Below are positions 6,519 to 15,523 of a stretch of DNA of 64,000 nucleotides, one piece after another (positions within the stretch are counted from its first letter, which is position 1; each line of letters starts with the position of its first letter). The stretch comes from Bacteroidetes bacterium RIFCSPLOWO2_12_FULL_37_12 (lineage in GTDB: Bacteria; Bacteroidota; Bacteroidia; 2-12-FULL-37-12). The translations under genes were made by a program, and so were the position numbers. Below the pieces are notes generated by a model, which made no database searches, had not been told where the DNA came from, and saw only the letters and a program-made list of their open reading frames with translations. The stretch covers positions 22,186 to 86,185 of the forward strand of contig MEPC01000029.1 of assembly GCA_001769655.1 (NCBI GenBank), in the 5' to 3' direction.

Positions 6519-8867
6519 ATGGATTTTTTATCTCAGCTAAATCCTGAACAGCAAAAAGCAGTGACGGAACTCGAGGGACCCTCTATTATTATAGCCGGCG
6601 CCGGTTCAGGAAAAACCCGCGTCCTCACCTACAGAATTGCCTGGTTACTTTCTAAAGGAGTAAAACCCTACCACATTCTTGCGCTGACTTTTACCAACAA
6701 AGCATCCAAGGAAATGAAAAAACGCATCGGGGAGTTAATCGGACCTCAATCCGAAGATTTGTGGATGGGCACTTTTCACCGTTTGTTTGGTAAAATGCTG
6801 AGAATAGATGGGCATTATCTTGGGTATCAATCAAATTTTACGATTTATGATACAGAGGATTCCAAATGTCTCCTGAGAAACATTATTAAAGAATTAATGC
6901 TTGATGAAAAAGCTTATCCACACAATCTGATTCATAAAATTATCTCTCTTTCCAAAAACCGTCTGATAGACAGCGCTGAATATCTCAACAATTCCCAGTA
7001 TTCAACGGAAGATTCTATAGCAAGACGACCCTTAACTGGTAAAATTTATTCAATCTATCAGAATCGCTGTTTCCAAGCCATGGCAATGGATTTCGATGAC
7101 CTTTTATTAAAAATGTATTATTTACTGCGGGACTTTAATGAAGTGCTTGAAAAATATCAAAACAGATTCCGTTATATTTTAGTGGATGAATACCAGGACA
7201 CAAATTTTGCCCAATACATGGTGTTGAAAAAATTAGCCGCAAAATTTCAGAATATTTGCGTTGTAGGAGATGACTCGCAAAGTATTTATGGATTCCGTGG
7301 CGCGGATATCAGCAATATTTTAAATTTTAAAAAGGACTACCCCAATGCCCATGTTTTTCGTCTGGAACAAAATTACAGATCCACAAAAACGATTGTCGAA
7401 GCATCAAACAATATCATCCTGAATAACCGGAAACGGTTAGATAAAAAAATATGGACCGAAAATGATACCGGAGCCGGCATAACCCTGCTGAAAGCAGTCA
7501 GTGATAACGAAGAAGGATGGAATGTGGCAAACAGTATTTTTGACAATAAGATGAATCAAAAACTCAATAATGCAGATTTTGCCATATTGTATCGCACGAA
7601 TGCGCAATCCCGGGTGCTGGAAGAATCCCTCAGAAGATTAAACTTACCGTATCGCATTTATGGCGGTTTGTCTTTTTATCAAAGACGGGAAATTAAGGAC
7701 TTGCTGGCGTATTTACGCTTGACTGTGAATTCCAAAGATGAAGAAGCGCTACGCAGGATCATTAATTATCCGAGAAGGGGCATTGGAGAAAGCACGATAT
7801 CTAAATTGCAGGAATTTGCACAAAAACGTCAGATTTCTCTTTGGGAATCTATGGAAATAAACAATCAAACAAGTGAAATTGGAACCTTGCCAAAAACACT
7901 CCCCGAGTTTGAAAAGAAAATAAAATCGTATCAGAATTTGTTACTTGAGAAAGATGCTTATTCGATTTCTGAACATGTAGCAAAAACTTCCGGAATCATG
8001 CAGGAATTAAGAGAGGATAAAACACTCGAGGGTGTATCGCGTTATGAAAACCTTCAGGAATTACTGAATGGCATTAAAGAATTTGTGGATGATGAAAATA
8101 ATGAAGATAAATCATTAGTATCCTACCTCCAGCAAGTGGCGCTTTATACAGACGCCGATAAAGAAGAAGCTGGCAACGACACCCTCAGTTTGATGACCAT
8201 CCATTCAGCTAAAGGGCTTGAATTTCCGTTTGTTTATATAACCGGCTTAGAGGAGAATTTATTTCCTTCTTCTATGGCTCTCGGTGAAAATAACAACCTG
8301 GAAGAAGAAAGAAGATTATTTTATGTCGCCGTCACTCGTGCTAAAGTAAAATTGTTTTTGTCGTATGCAAAATCCCGCTATAAATGGGGACAACTGACCC
8401 AAGCGCAACCCAGCCGTTTTCTGAATGAAATTGATTCAAAATACTTTGAGCAGGTAACCGCAAGGAGTCGTTCCTTCCATGCTAATAATAATTTTAATTT
8501 ATCGTCCCATTCATCCGGTAATTTTGAGCCATATTTCAAATCCAAATCACGTACTAAAAATAATTTTTTGAATGGAAATGGTTTAAAGACAGTCAACAAG
8601 TCATTCTCAGGAATTTCAAGTAATTTAAGTCCCATTTCCAAAAATCCGTCAATTAGAAAAGTATCCATGGCTCCTTCCGTGAATTTTACACCCAGTGACA
8701 CTACAGGATTGGACACCGGAATGCGGGTTGAGCATGCCCGGTTTGGTATTGGCAAAGTAATTAAGATGTCAACTGCTTCAGGCGATCGAAAAGCCACTAT
8801 TCTGTTTGAAAATATTGGTGAGAAAACGCTTTTGCTCGGGTATGCGCGGTTAAAAATTTTGGAATAA
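6519..8867 (+). CDS. pcrA: UvrD/PcrA-type superfamily 1A DNA helicase
   Basis: The protein has 782 residues from the preferred ATG at 6519. The earlier ATG at 6474 would add 15 residues not seen in the family, and the promoter-like TACTTTGC at 6493-6500 lies inside them. Motifs in order: Walker A AGAGSGKT at 26-33, TFTNKAS, DDLL, VDEYQDTN (motif II), GDDSQSIYGFRGAD (III), RLEQNYRST, TIHSAKGLEFP (V) and FYVAVTRAK (VI). The C-terminus carries GMRVEHARFGIGKVI, the small Tudor-like domain typical of PcrA/UvrD that contacts RNA polymerase. It unwinds DNA 3'-5' in repair and in removal of stalled complexes. It is divergent from the GT-C-like gene. Confidence 0.95.
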   Translation: MDFLSQLNPEQQKAVTELEGPSIIIAGAGSGKTRVLTYRIAWLLSKGVKPYHILALTFTNKASKEMKKRIGELIGPQSEDLWMGTFHRLFGKMLRIDGHYLGYQSNFTIYDTEDSKCLLRNIIKELMLDEKAYPHNLIHKIISLSKNRLIDSAEYLNNSQYSTEDSIARRPLTGKIYSIYQNRCFQAMAMDFDDLLLKMYYLLRDFNEVLEKYQNRFRYILVDEYQDTNFAQYMVLKKLAAKFQNICVVGDDSQSIYGFRGADISNILNFKKDYPNAHVFRLEQNYRSTKTIVEASNNIILNNRKRLDKKIWTENDTGAGITLLKAVSDNEEGWNVANSIFDNKMNQKLNNADFAILYRTNAQSRVLEESLRRLNLPYRIYGGLSFYQRREIKDLLAYLRLTVNSKDEEALRRIINYPRRGIGESTISKLQEFAQKRQISLWESMEINNQTSEIGTLPKTLPEFEKKIKSYQNLLLEKDAYSISEHVAKTSGIMQELREDKTLEGVSRYENLQELLNGIKEFVDDENNEDKSLVSYLQQVALYTDADKEEAGNDTLSLMTIHSAKGLEFPFVYITGLEENLFPSSMALGENNNLEEERRLFYVAVTRAKVKLFLSYAKSRYKWGQLTQAQPSRFLNEIDSKYFEQVTARSRSFHANNNFNLSSHSSGNFEPYFKSKSRTKNNFLNGNGLKTVNKSFSGISSNLSPISKNPSIRKVSMAPSVNFTPSDTTGLDTGMRVEHARFGIGKVIKMSTASGDRKATILFENIGEKTLLLGYARLKILE

Positions 8868-8895
8868 TGATGATTAGAAAAAGGGGAATTAATGA

Positions 8896-9003
8896 ATAAC
8901 ACATAACATATAATGATACTATTAAATAATGGAAAATAATAGAATATGGGTACTTCTAAAAACTTAAACATTATTCATTTTTTGTTATGTGTTATGTGTT
9001 TTT
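8896..9003. repeat. AT-rich palindromic repeat, copy A
   Basis: AACACATAACAT near 8899 is complementary to GTTATGTGTTATGTGTT near 8982-9000. The right part (ACATTATTCATTTTTTGTTATGTG) closely matches the segment at 19734-19761. It fills the gap after the helicase gene. Confidence 0.55.
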
Positions 9004-9070
9004 AATAATAATGAAAAATTAAAATATCTTTAATATTATTAGTTGAAATATTATTGATAAAACACTAATC

Positions 9071-10117
9071 ATGGACATATATATTTTAAAATGCTCTCTG
9101 GCGCTTTTAATCTCCTTTGCAGTTTCACTTTATGCGATTCCGCCTTTGATAACTATTGCCCTTGAAAAAAAATTATTCGATATTCCAAATCCCTATAAAG
9201 TCCATGTTGATCCGATCCCCAGGTTGGGTGGTCTTGCCATTTTTGTCGGGTTCATGGTTTCGCTTTTTCTACTTGGGAATTTAGGACAGGGAATTCAGCA
9301 GATTATTGCAGGATGTGTCATCATTTTTTTTATCGGACTGAAGGATGATTTGATTCCTATTTCTGCATTGAAAAAATTTCTCGGCCAACTACTTGCCGCC
9401 GGTATCGTCATGTTTATGGGAAACATAAGGATTACCAGTTTTCAGGGGTTCTTGGGGATTTATGAGTTGGATTCATTAAACCCAGGATTAAGTTACATTT
9501 TAACTTTTGTAACCATTATCGGAATTACAAATGCTATAAATCTGATTGATGGAATTGATGGATTAGCCGGTACGCTTATATTTCTATTTTCAGTGACCTT
9601 TGGATTGGTTTTTTTATTCCATAATAAACCGTACCTATCCATTGTCGCATTCTCGCTCACCGGAAGTGTTCTTGCTTTTTTACGATTTAATATAGTGAAT
9701 GCAAAAATTTTTATGGGGGATACCGGATCATTATTGTGCGGTTTTCTTCTGTCTGTATTAGCTATTGAATTTATAGAACTAAAACATTTAGGAACAAACC
9801 CCATGGTCGCTGTATCTGTTCTTTGTCTCCCATTAATTGATACGATTAGGGTTTTTTCTTTAAGAATTTATTACGGACTCTCCCCTTTTCTTCCCAACCG
9901 GGATCATGTGTATCACCGCTTATTAGATGCCGGGTTTACTCATTTTTTTACTACCTTTTTATTAAGTTTTTTTAATCTTTTTGTTATTGCCGGAGCATTT
10001 TATCTTTCTGAACAGGGAAATTTAACCTTGCTTTTATTTCTTATAATTAGTCATGTTATTTTATACTTGCTGGTGCTTCTACTCCGTTTTAAAAAATTAA
10101 AAGAATTGAAAATTTAA
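9071..10117 (+). CDS. WecA/MraY-family polyprenyl-phosphate sugar-1-phosphate transferase
   Basis: The protein has 348 residues and about eleven membrane helices. Family signatures are in order: KVHVDPIPRLGGLAIF near 46, GLKDDLIPISALKKFLGQ near 95 (the DD catalytic pair), NAINLIDGIDGLAG near 155, KIFMGDTGSLLCGF near 212 and LPNRDHVYHRLLDAG near 275. The enzyme would load a sugar-1-phosphate, usually GlcNAc or a related aminosugar, on undecaprenyl phosphate as first step of a surface glycan. The sequence fits WecA-like enzymes better than MraY because of the HVYHRLL loop. The next gene begins immediately after its stop. Confidence 0.88.
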   Translation: MDIYILKCSLALLISFAVSLYAIPPLITIALEKKLFDIPNPYKVHVDPIPRLGGLAIFVGFMVSLFLLGNLGQGIQQIIAGCVIIFFIGLKDDLIPISALKKFLGQLLAAGIVMFMGNIRITSFQGFLGIYELDSLNPGLSYILTFVTIIGITNAINLIDGIDGLAGTLIFLFSVTFGLVFLFHNKPYLSIVAFSLTGSVLAFLRFNIVNAKIFMGDTGSLLCGFLLSVLAIEFIELKHLGTNPMVAVSVLCLPLIDTIRVFSLRIYYGLSPFLPNRDHVYHRLLDAGFTHFFTTFLLSFFNLFVIAGAFYLSEQGNLTLLLFLIISHVILYLLVLLLRFKKLKELKI

Positions 10118-11284
10118 ATGGTTGTAGTTTATCCAACATCCAATATCCAACAACCTCTAATTCCACCAACTATTTTCAGATATCTATATATCCTCGCCTT
10201 TTTGGTCTCTTCGGAAATTTCGCTGAGTCGCGACATAGACCAGCGCGATATTTCGAATGATTGGTTATTTCAATCTCCCGAAACCGGCGAGTTAGTGCCT
10301 TACCATGGTAACCAGAAGACCAAGTATTTATGTCAGTGGCTCCCTTTTTCACAGGTTCAGGGATCCATTTTATCCTTTAAAGCCCAAAAAGGACTTTGCT
10401 TGTTTATTGACAATAAATTAATGTGGACCTCTGATAAAATAAGCAATTGTTCCCTGGAAATAGGAAAAGATGTTTTGGTAAAAAAAAATAATCATTCCCC
10501 CTTATTGCTTCTCTTCTGGCATCCGGAGGGTAAACTTCCTTTTCATTCAGTTTTTTTACAATTTATAAATACAAGAGATTCTCAGACCGATGATGAGGAT
10601 ATAACCCCCCTTAGATTCCCATATTTTAAAAATTATTTTTTTTTAATAATTATTATTATTCTTTCCGGGATCATGTTTCTACAAATCAGTTATCCTGGTT
10701 TTATCATTAGAAGTTTTCAACAGTTGATTAGTGAGAACAGAAGCCGGGAACTGGAAAAGGCAACGGGCTTTTTTTTAACTTCCTATCATATACTGTTTTC
10801 ACTTATTTTCGTTTTGACAATTGCCTGGCATGTAGTATTAATTTTACATTACGTTTATCCTGATCTGACCCCCATGAATTTTTTTTCTTCAAACCCTTTC
10901 TCCCAAACCGTTTATTTTGCAGGAATGGTTGTATTTATCTATTTGGCAAAATTTATTATCTATCGGATTTGTGGGTACATTTTTAATCATTCCCGTCTCC
11001 TGAACCGTATGTTTGGTCTCACAGTACAATGGGATTTTTTCCTGAGCTTATTTCTGTTTACAGGAATTTTATTTTTTGCCACTATCCCCGCACGATTTTT
11101 CCTGATATGCTTAAAAATAGAGATGTTTTTAGTTTTTATTTACATCGCTTACCGCTCTGTAAAAGTGTATCATTACCTGGCAACTGAAAAATCATTTCTC
11201 AAATTGCATTTATTTTTCTACCTTTGCACCCTTGAAATAATTCCAATCTGCATTTTGACCAGATTTCTGTTATATACAAATTGA
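10118..11284 (+). CDS. DUF4271-family membrane protein
   Basis: The protein has up to 388 residues: a secretion signal or membrane anchor at about 20-38, an extracytoplasmic domain of about 150 residues, then six or so helices from residue 178 on, as in the DUF4271 proteins of Bacteroidota. Those are commonly found next to the uroporphyrinogen-III synthase gene, as here. The start is uncertain: the ATG at 10118 abuts the previous stop, and the first 15 codons are made of the period-7 CATCCAA repeat, so the true start may be an alternative codon near 10170-10200. Function unknown. Confidence 0.75.
   Translation: MVVVYPTSNIQQPLIPPTIFRYLYILAFLVSSEISLSRDIDQRDISNDWLFQSPETGELVPYHGNQKTKYLCQWLPFSQVQGSILSFKAQKGLCLFIDNKLMWTSDKISNCSLEIGKDVLVKKNNHSPLLLLFWHPEGKLPFHSVFLQFINTRDSQTDDEDITPLRFPYFKNYFFLIIIIILSGIMFLQISYPGFIIRSFQQLISENRSRELEKATGFFLTSYHILFSLIFVLTIAWHVVLILHYVYPDLTPMNFFSSNPFSQTVYFAGMVVFIYLAKFIIYRICGYIFNHSRLLNRMFGLTVQWDFFLSLFLFTGILFFATIPARFFLICLKIEMFLVFIYIAYRSVKVYHYLATEKSFLKLHLFFYLCTLEIIPICILTRFLLYTN
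10131..10152 (+). repeat. Short CATCCAA tract over the DUF4271 start
   Basis: ATCCAACATCCAATATCCAA is the same repeat unit as at 2234-2340 and lies within the first codons of the annotated frame. Confidence 0.7.
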
Positions 11285-11287
11285 ATT

Positions 11288-12094
11288 ATGCTTAAAGTTA
11301 AATCAAACTCTCTTGAAAAAAGAAGCCCTATTAAAATTAAGAATATTCTTATTACTCAGCCAGAACCAATTGATTCCAGTTCACCCTATCAGGATTTGAG
11401 ATCAAGATATAATGTGAACCTTGATTTCAGGTCATTTATTCATGTGGAAGGGGTCTCACTTAAGGAATTCCGCCAGCAAAAAATCCACTTTCTCGAATTT
11501 ACGGCTATCATTTTTACTAGCAAAAATGCCGTAGATAATTTTTTTAGGATTTGTCAGGAAACCAGAGTCGAAATGCCTCAGGAAACTAAGTATTTTTGTG
11601 TGTCCGAACAAACCTCAAATTATTTACAGAAGTATATTATTCTACGCAAAAGAAAGGTATTTTCAGGTTCTGGTTCCGCCACCGGACTGGTTGACCTATT
11701 CAAAAAATACAAAAAGGAAAGATACCTTTATCCTTGCTCTGATATTCGGAAAAATGAGATCCCTCAATTTTTGTCTGCCAACGGCTTATTTTATAAAGAG
11801 GTTATACTATATAGAACTGTCGCCAGTGATCTCTCCGGGTTTGACCCGCTTAATTATGATGTTATCGCTTTTTATAGTCCCTCAGGAGTTCAGGCGCTTT
11901 TGAAAAATTTCCCTGAATTTAAACAAAAGAACACGTTGATAGCCGCCTTTGGTCCTACCACTGCCAAGTCGGTTTTAGATGCCGGACTTTCTCTGGATAT
12001 TTCAGCGCCACAACCGAATATACCCTCTATGGCAGGTGCTATTGAAAGTTACATTAAAAAGTACAAAGGAGTTGGCAATGGACACAGAGTATAG
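11288..12094 (+). CDS. hemD: Uroporphyrinogen-III synthase
   Basis: The protein has 268 residues. It begins with a Bacteroidota-type N-terminal extension, then ILITQPEPIDSSSPYQDL, FTAIIFTSKNAVDNFF, a central LYPCSDIRKNEIPQFL, VILYRTV, VIAFYSPSGVQALLKNF and IAAFGPTTAKSVLDAGL. This is the two-lobed HemD pattern in the expected order. The enzyme cyclises hydroxymethylbilane to uroporphyrinogen III in tetrapyrrole synthesis. The family is poorly conserved in sequence, but the phrases above and the upstream DUF4271 gene agree. It starts four bases after the previous stop, so it is probably in the same operon. Confidence 0.85.
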   Translation: MLKVKSNSLEKRSPIKIKNILITQPEPIDSSSPYQDLRSRYNVNLDFRSFIHVEGVSLKEFRQQKIHFLEFTAIIFTSKNAVDNFFRICQETRVEMPQETKYFCVSEQTSNYLQKYIILRKRKVFSGSGSATGLVDLFKKYKKERYLYPCSDIRKNEIPQFLSANGLFYKEVILYRTVASDLSGFDPLNYDVIAFYSPSGVQALLKNFPEFKQKNTLIAAFGPTTAKSVLDAGLSLDISAPQPNIPSMAGAIESYIKKYKGVGNGHRV

Positions 12095-12185
12095 CGTACG
12101 CAGGTAGGTTTAAGTACCTGCCACTCTTTCTTAACTACATACTTAAACCAGATTTAGACACAGAATTCAATAATTTTTCACAAAA

Positions 12186-12218
12186 TTTGCATTTTATAAT
12201 ACCTTTTATATATATTTG
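12186..12218 (+). promoter_or_regulatory. Promoter for the porP/sprF-like gene
   Basis: TTTG at 12186-12189 and TATATTTG at 12211-12218, with 21 bases between, match the Bacteroidota -33/-7 pattern. The gene starts 25 bases downstream. Confidence 0.65.
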
Positions 12219-12242
12219 GGGAATTTTAGTCAAACCATATAA

Positions 12243-13196
12243 ATGCGCAAGTCCCTTTTAGTTCTCTTTTTATCGGTCTCCTTTTATTCTTTTTCGCAAA
12301 CAGACCCAATGTTTACGCATTATATGTACAATGGCTTATTCCTTAACCCTGGTTCAACCGGCATTGGAATTTCTGAAAAACCCGTAACTGAATTTGGAAC
12401 TCTTGTCCGACTACAATGGATAGGTATAGAAGGCGCTCCCAGAAGCCAGGTTTTTTGGGGACATACACCTATAAGTAAAATTAACAGCGGAATAGGAATA
12501 CATGTTTTCAATGATAACGCCGGACCCCTTCACCAACTTACTGTTAATCTTGATTATGCATATCACCTTGAAATAGGGGATGGAATTCTTGGTATCGGAC
12601 CTAGTTTGGGAATACTGAATAATGCACTTGATGGGACGATGTTAAAACCAAATGATGTGGACCCTATTTTACCAAAAAGTGGTAAAAGCGAAATGAAATT
12701 CGATTTGTCGGCAGGTGCATGGTATAAAGCCAAAAAATATTATGTTGGCTTATCTTCCTTGCATCTTATACCTAATGAATATAATTTCAGCGATTTAGCC
12801 GCCAGTCCTTCCAAATATGAAGTCCCTTTTCACTTTTATTTAACAGGAGGGTATCATTTTGACATTACCCGGGAAATTGACCTGACCCCCTCGCTCATTG
12901 CAAAAAATACTAAATCCATCACACAATTTGAAGGAAGTGCTATGGCAGGATACAACAAAAGATTCTATTTCGGATTGGCTTACAGACAACTCGAATCAGC
13001 CAGCGTGTTGGTGGGCTTTAATTTTCTAAAAGACAATGCCGCCCATTTTGGCTATTCTTACGATTTTATTCTTAACGATTTAAACACTGTTTCCAGTGGT
13101 TCACATGAGTTTCTTTTAACCTATAGTATTCCCAAAAAGATTGTACTTCCTCCAGCAAAAATTATCATCCGGACTCCCCGGTTCCGTCTTGAATAA
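12243..13196 (+). CDS. porP: PorP/SprF family T9SS outer-membrane protein
   Basis: The protein has 317 residues with a signal peptide (residues 1-19, ending SFSQ). TDPMFTHYMYNGLFLNPGSTG is the typical opening of PorP/SprF proteins. It continues with alternating beta-strand pattern (WIGIEGAPRSQVFWGHTPI, GLAYRQLESASVLVGFNF) and ends in basic strands. Members sit in the outer membrane and bind PorE/GldK-associated parts of the type IX secretion machinery. Position directly upstream of gldK matches the porPKLMN order of other Bacteroidota. Its own promoter lies upstream. Confidence 0.9.
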   Translation: MRKSLLVLFLSVSFYSFSQTDPMFTHYMYNGLFLNPGSTGIGISEKPVTEFGTLVRLQWIGIEGAPRSQVFWGHTPISKINSGIGIHVFNDNAGPLHQLTVNLDYAYHLEIGDGILGIGPSLGILNNALDGTMLKPNDVDPILPKSGKSEMKFDLSAGAWYKAKKYYVGLSSLHLIPNEYNFSDLAASPSKYEVPFHFYLTGGYHFDITREIDLTPSLIAKNTKSITQFEGSAMAGYNKRFYFGLAYRQLESASVLVGFNFLKDNAAHFGYSYDFILNDLNTVSSGSHEFLLTYSIPKKIVLPPAKIIIRTPRFRLE

Positions 13197-13238
13197 GGGC
13201 TTATTTTTTTTTGTTTTTTTTATTTCATGTTTTTTCTA

Positions 13239-13246
13239 TAACTTTG
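13239..13246 (+). promoter_or_regulatory. Candidate -7 element upstream of gldK
   Basis: TAACTTTG matches TAnnTTTG. A second match, TAAATTTG, lies at 13380-13387, 40 bases before the gldK start. No well-spaced -33 is visible for either, so which one is used is open. Confidence 0.4.
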
Positions 13247-13426
13247 CAACCCTGTTAGGATAAGATGGATGCACTGTATAGTTTTTGTAATGGTTGAAGT
13301 TGTATATTTTATTCCACACTTGTGTGTTATTTGTTGAAATGTTTAACAATAAAATCTGATTCGTAACCGTTAATCTCTTTAAATTTGCACCTGTATTCCT
13401 GAACAAGGGAATGGCTACACTATAAA

Positions 13427-14449
13427 ATGTTAAATACAAAAGAAAAATTATCGTTATGGTTTCTGGTGGTTGCCATAGCGCCAATTCTGACACATTGCGG
13501 TAAAAAAGACAGCGGGGGAGAGCTTGTCGGAACCCAGGAGAGAGGGGGATGGTACATGTCAAATCCTTTTGGCACCGTATTAGTCCCTTCCGGTACTTTT
13601 TATATGGGTCAAAGTGACCAGGACGTGCCGGCTACTCAAATAAATCATAATAAGCAAGTAACTATCGCTGGCTTTTATATGGATGATACAGAAATCACCA
13701 ATGACGAATACCGCCAGTTTATTCAGGTTATGTTAAATGATTCGTTGGATGCACTCGGAGAGGACTATATTAAAACCCAATTGTATCCAGATACAACAGT
13801 TTGGGCAAGGGATTTTGCCTATCACCTGGGAGATCCTATGATGGAACATTATTTTTGGCACCCTGCTTTTGATGATTATCCTGTTACCGGTGTTGACTGG
13901 CACGCATGCAAATATTTTTGCAAATGGAGAACCAACCACATGAATCAGTGGAGGGCTGAAAATGAATTATGGCCCATGCCTCAGTTTCGTCTTCCTACCG
14001 AAGCCGAATGGGAATATGCCGCAAGAGGAAGTCGCAAATCATCGCCTTATCCATGGGGAGGTCCTTATATTCGTAATGCCAAAGGTTGCCTTTTAGCTAA
14101 TTTCAAACCCGGAAGAGGAAACTACTATGATGATGGTTTCCAATACACTTCGCCGGTAGCATCCTATTTTCCAAACGATTTCGGTTTATATGATATGTCT
14201 GGTAATGTTGCGGAATGGACCAGCGATGCCTATTACGATGCGGCAATGCCCGTTGTGTGGGATATGAACCCAACGTTTGCCAAAGACGATGAACCGAGAA
14301 AAATAATTAGAGGTGGTTCTTATAAGGATATCGGATACTATCTCTCTGTTGGAACACGCTCGTATGAATATGAAGACACAACCAAGTCCTATTTAGGTTT
14401 TAGAACAGTAATAACCTATTTGGGTCGTTCTTCCGGTACAAGCTTCTGA
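13427..14449 (+). CDS. gldK: GldK/PorK, T9SS lipoprotein with FGE-sulfatase fold
   Basis: The protein has 340 residues. A lipoprotein signal ends LTHC with the lipid-anchored cysteine at residue 24. The rest is a formylglycine-generating-enzyme-like (SUMF1) domain: VLVPSGTFYMGQSDQD, FYMDDTEITNDEYRQF, GVDWHACKYFCKWR, RLPTEAEWEYAARG, DMSGNVAEWTSDAY, IIRGGSYKD and YLGFRTV. In GldK the fold is structural: with GldN it forms the periplasmic ring of the type IX secretion system under the outer membrane. It precedes gldL, gldM and gldN in the standard order. Confidence 0.95.
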   Translation: MLNTKEKLSLWFLVVAIAPILTHCGKKDSGGELVGTQERGGWYMSNPFGTVLVPSGTFYMGQSDQDVPATQINHNKQVTIAGFYMDDTEITNDEYRQFIQVMLNDSLDALGEDYIKTQLYPDTTVWARDFAYHLGDPMMEHYFWHPAFDDYPVTGVDWHACKYFCKWRTNHMNQWRAENELWPMPQFRLPTEAEWEYAARGSRKSSPYPWGGPYIRNAKGCLLANFKPGRGNYYDDGFQYTSPVASYFPNDFGLYDMSGNVAEWTSDAYYDAAMPVVWDMNPTFAKDDEPRKIIRGGSYKDIGYYLSVGTRSYEYEDTTKSYLGFRTVITYLGRSSGTSF

Positions 14450-14473
14450 TCGGTAACGAAATTTTTTTATTTT

Positions 14474-14504
14474 TTTGATTTATTACAAGAGTATTATATA
14501 TTTG
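14474..14504 (+). promoter_or_regulatory. Promoter for gldLMN
   Basis: TTTG at 14474-14477 and TATATTTG at 14497-14504 with a 19-base spacer lie 47 bases before the gldL start. This suggests gldLMN can be transcribed separately from gldK. Confidence 0.65.
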
Positions 14505-14551
14505 CACCCCCTAGTAAATTTAATAATTCCAACACTTAACTTTAAATTATC

Positions 14552-15466
14552 ATGGCAAAGCAACAAAGCATGAAATTCCTCAAAATTAACCAGATGATCA
14601 CCGGGCTGGGAGCCGCAGTGGTTATTGCTGGGGCAATGTTTAAAATTAACCATTGGAATGGAGCTACCTTGATGCTTATTTTAGGTCTTTCGACGGAAGC
14701 TGTTATTTTCTCAATAAGCGCTTTTCTTCCCATTCATAAGGAACCGGATTGGACACGAGTTTATCCTGAACTGAGAGATGAGGAAGAAGGAGAAATAGTT
14801 ACCGAAGAAGAATCATCATTGCTGGAAGAAAAATCCGGTTCTGAGACACTTGATGATCTGATTAAGAAAAATATTGACCCATCCATTGTCGAAAATTTAG
14901 GAAAAGGATTAAGCAGTTTAAGTAGTTCTGTATCGAACTTAAGTAACATTACGGATGCCTCGGTAGCCACTTCTGAATATGCAGGAAAAGTCAAACAGGC
15001 GTCATTAGCAGTTTCAGAACTTAATCTTACATATGGTAAAGCCATAGATGCAGTATCATCTCTTTCAAAAGCAGGCGCTGATGCTCAAGGTTATCAGGAA
15101 CAAGTTCAACAAGTAACTAAAAATCTTAGCTCTCTTAATTCAATCTATGAAATTGAATTACAAGACGCCAATCAACATATCAAAGCGCTCAACAAATTCT
15201 ACGGTAATATGGCTGAAGCCATGAATAATATGGGTGAAGTTGCCACTCAGTCAGGTGAGTATAAAAACCAGATGACCGAGTTAGTGAGGAATTTAAGCTC
15301 AATTAATAACCTCACCGGAGCCATGGGGCTTGCAATGAATAATATGAATGAAGTAGCCGTTCAGTCAGAAGAATATAAAAACCAAATTTCAGCGCTCAAC
15401 AAACATTTGAGTAATTTAAATACAGTTTATGGCAATATGCTTACTGCCATGAATGTTCGTGCATAA
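14552..15466 (+). CDS. gldL: GldL/PorL, T9SS inner-membrane motor protein
   Basis: The protein has 304 residues. Two helices occur at about 13-33 (ITGLGAAVVIAGAMFKINHW) and 40-60, with KINHWNGATLMLILGLSTEA the typical GldL hairpin. A long cytoplasmic tail follows, rich in Ser/Leu/Asn and predicted coiled coil, with three related segments ending YKNQMTELVRNLSSIN, YKNQISALNKHLSNLN and similar. GldL forms a pentamer around the GldM dimer and converts proton flow into motion that drives secretion and gliding. It follows gldK and precedes gldM by 57 bases. Confidence 0.95.
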   Translation: MAKQQSMKFLKINQMITGLGAAVVIAGAMFKINHWNGATLMLILGLSTEAVIFSISAFLPIHKEPDWTRVYPELRDEEEGEIVTEEESSLLEEKSGSETLDDLIKKNIDPSIVENLGKGLSSLSSSVSNLSNITDASVATSEYAGKVKQASLAVSELNLTYGKAIDAVSSLSKAGADAQGYQEQVQQVTKNLSSLNSIYEIELQDANQHIKALNKFYGNMAEAMNNMGEVATQSGEYKNQMTELVRNLSSINNLTGAMGLAMNNMNEVAVQSEEYKNQISALNKHLSNLNTVYGNMLTAMNVRA

Positions 15467-15523
15467 GGATTAATTTGTCTCAAATCCTAACTATTTAATT
15501 CTGAATAATTAATTTAAAAATTT

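Noticed and set aside
8378..8971. 197-codon minus-strand open frame opposite the helicase 3' end
   Set aside because: It is antisense to clear PcrA coding sequence and shows no domain or promoter.
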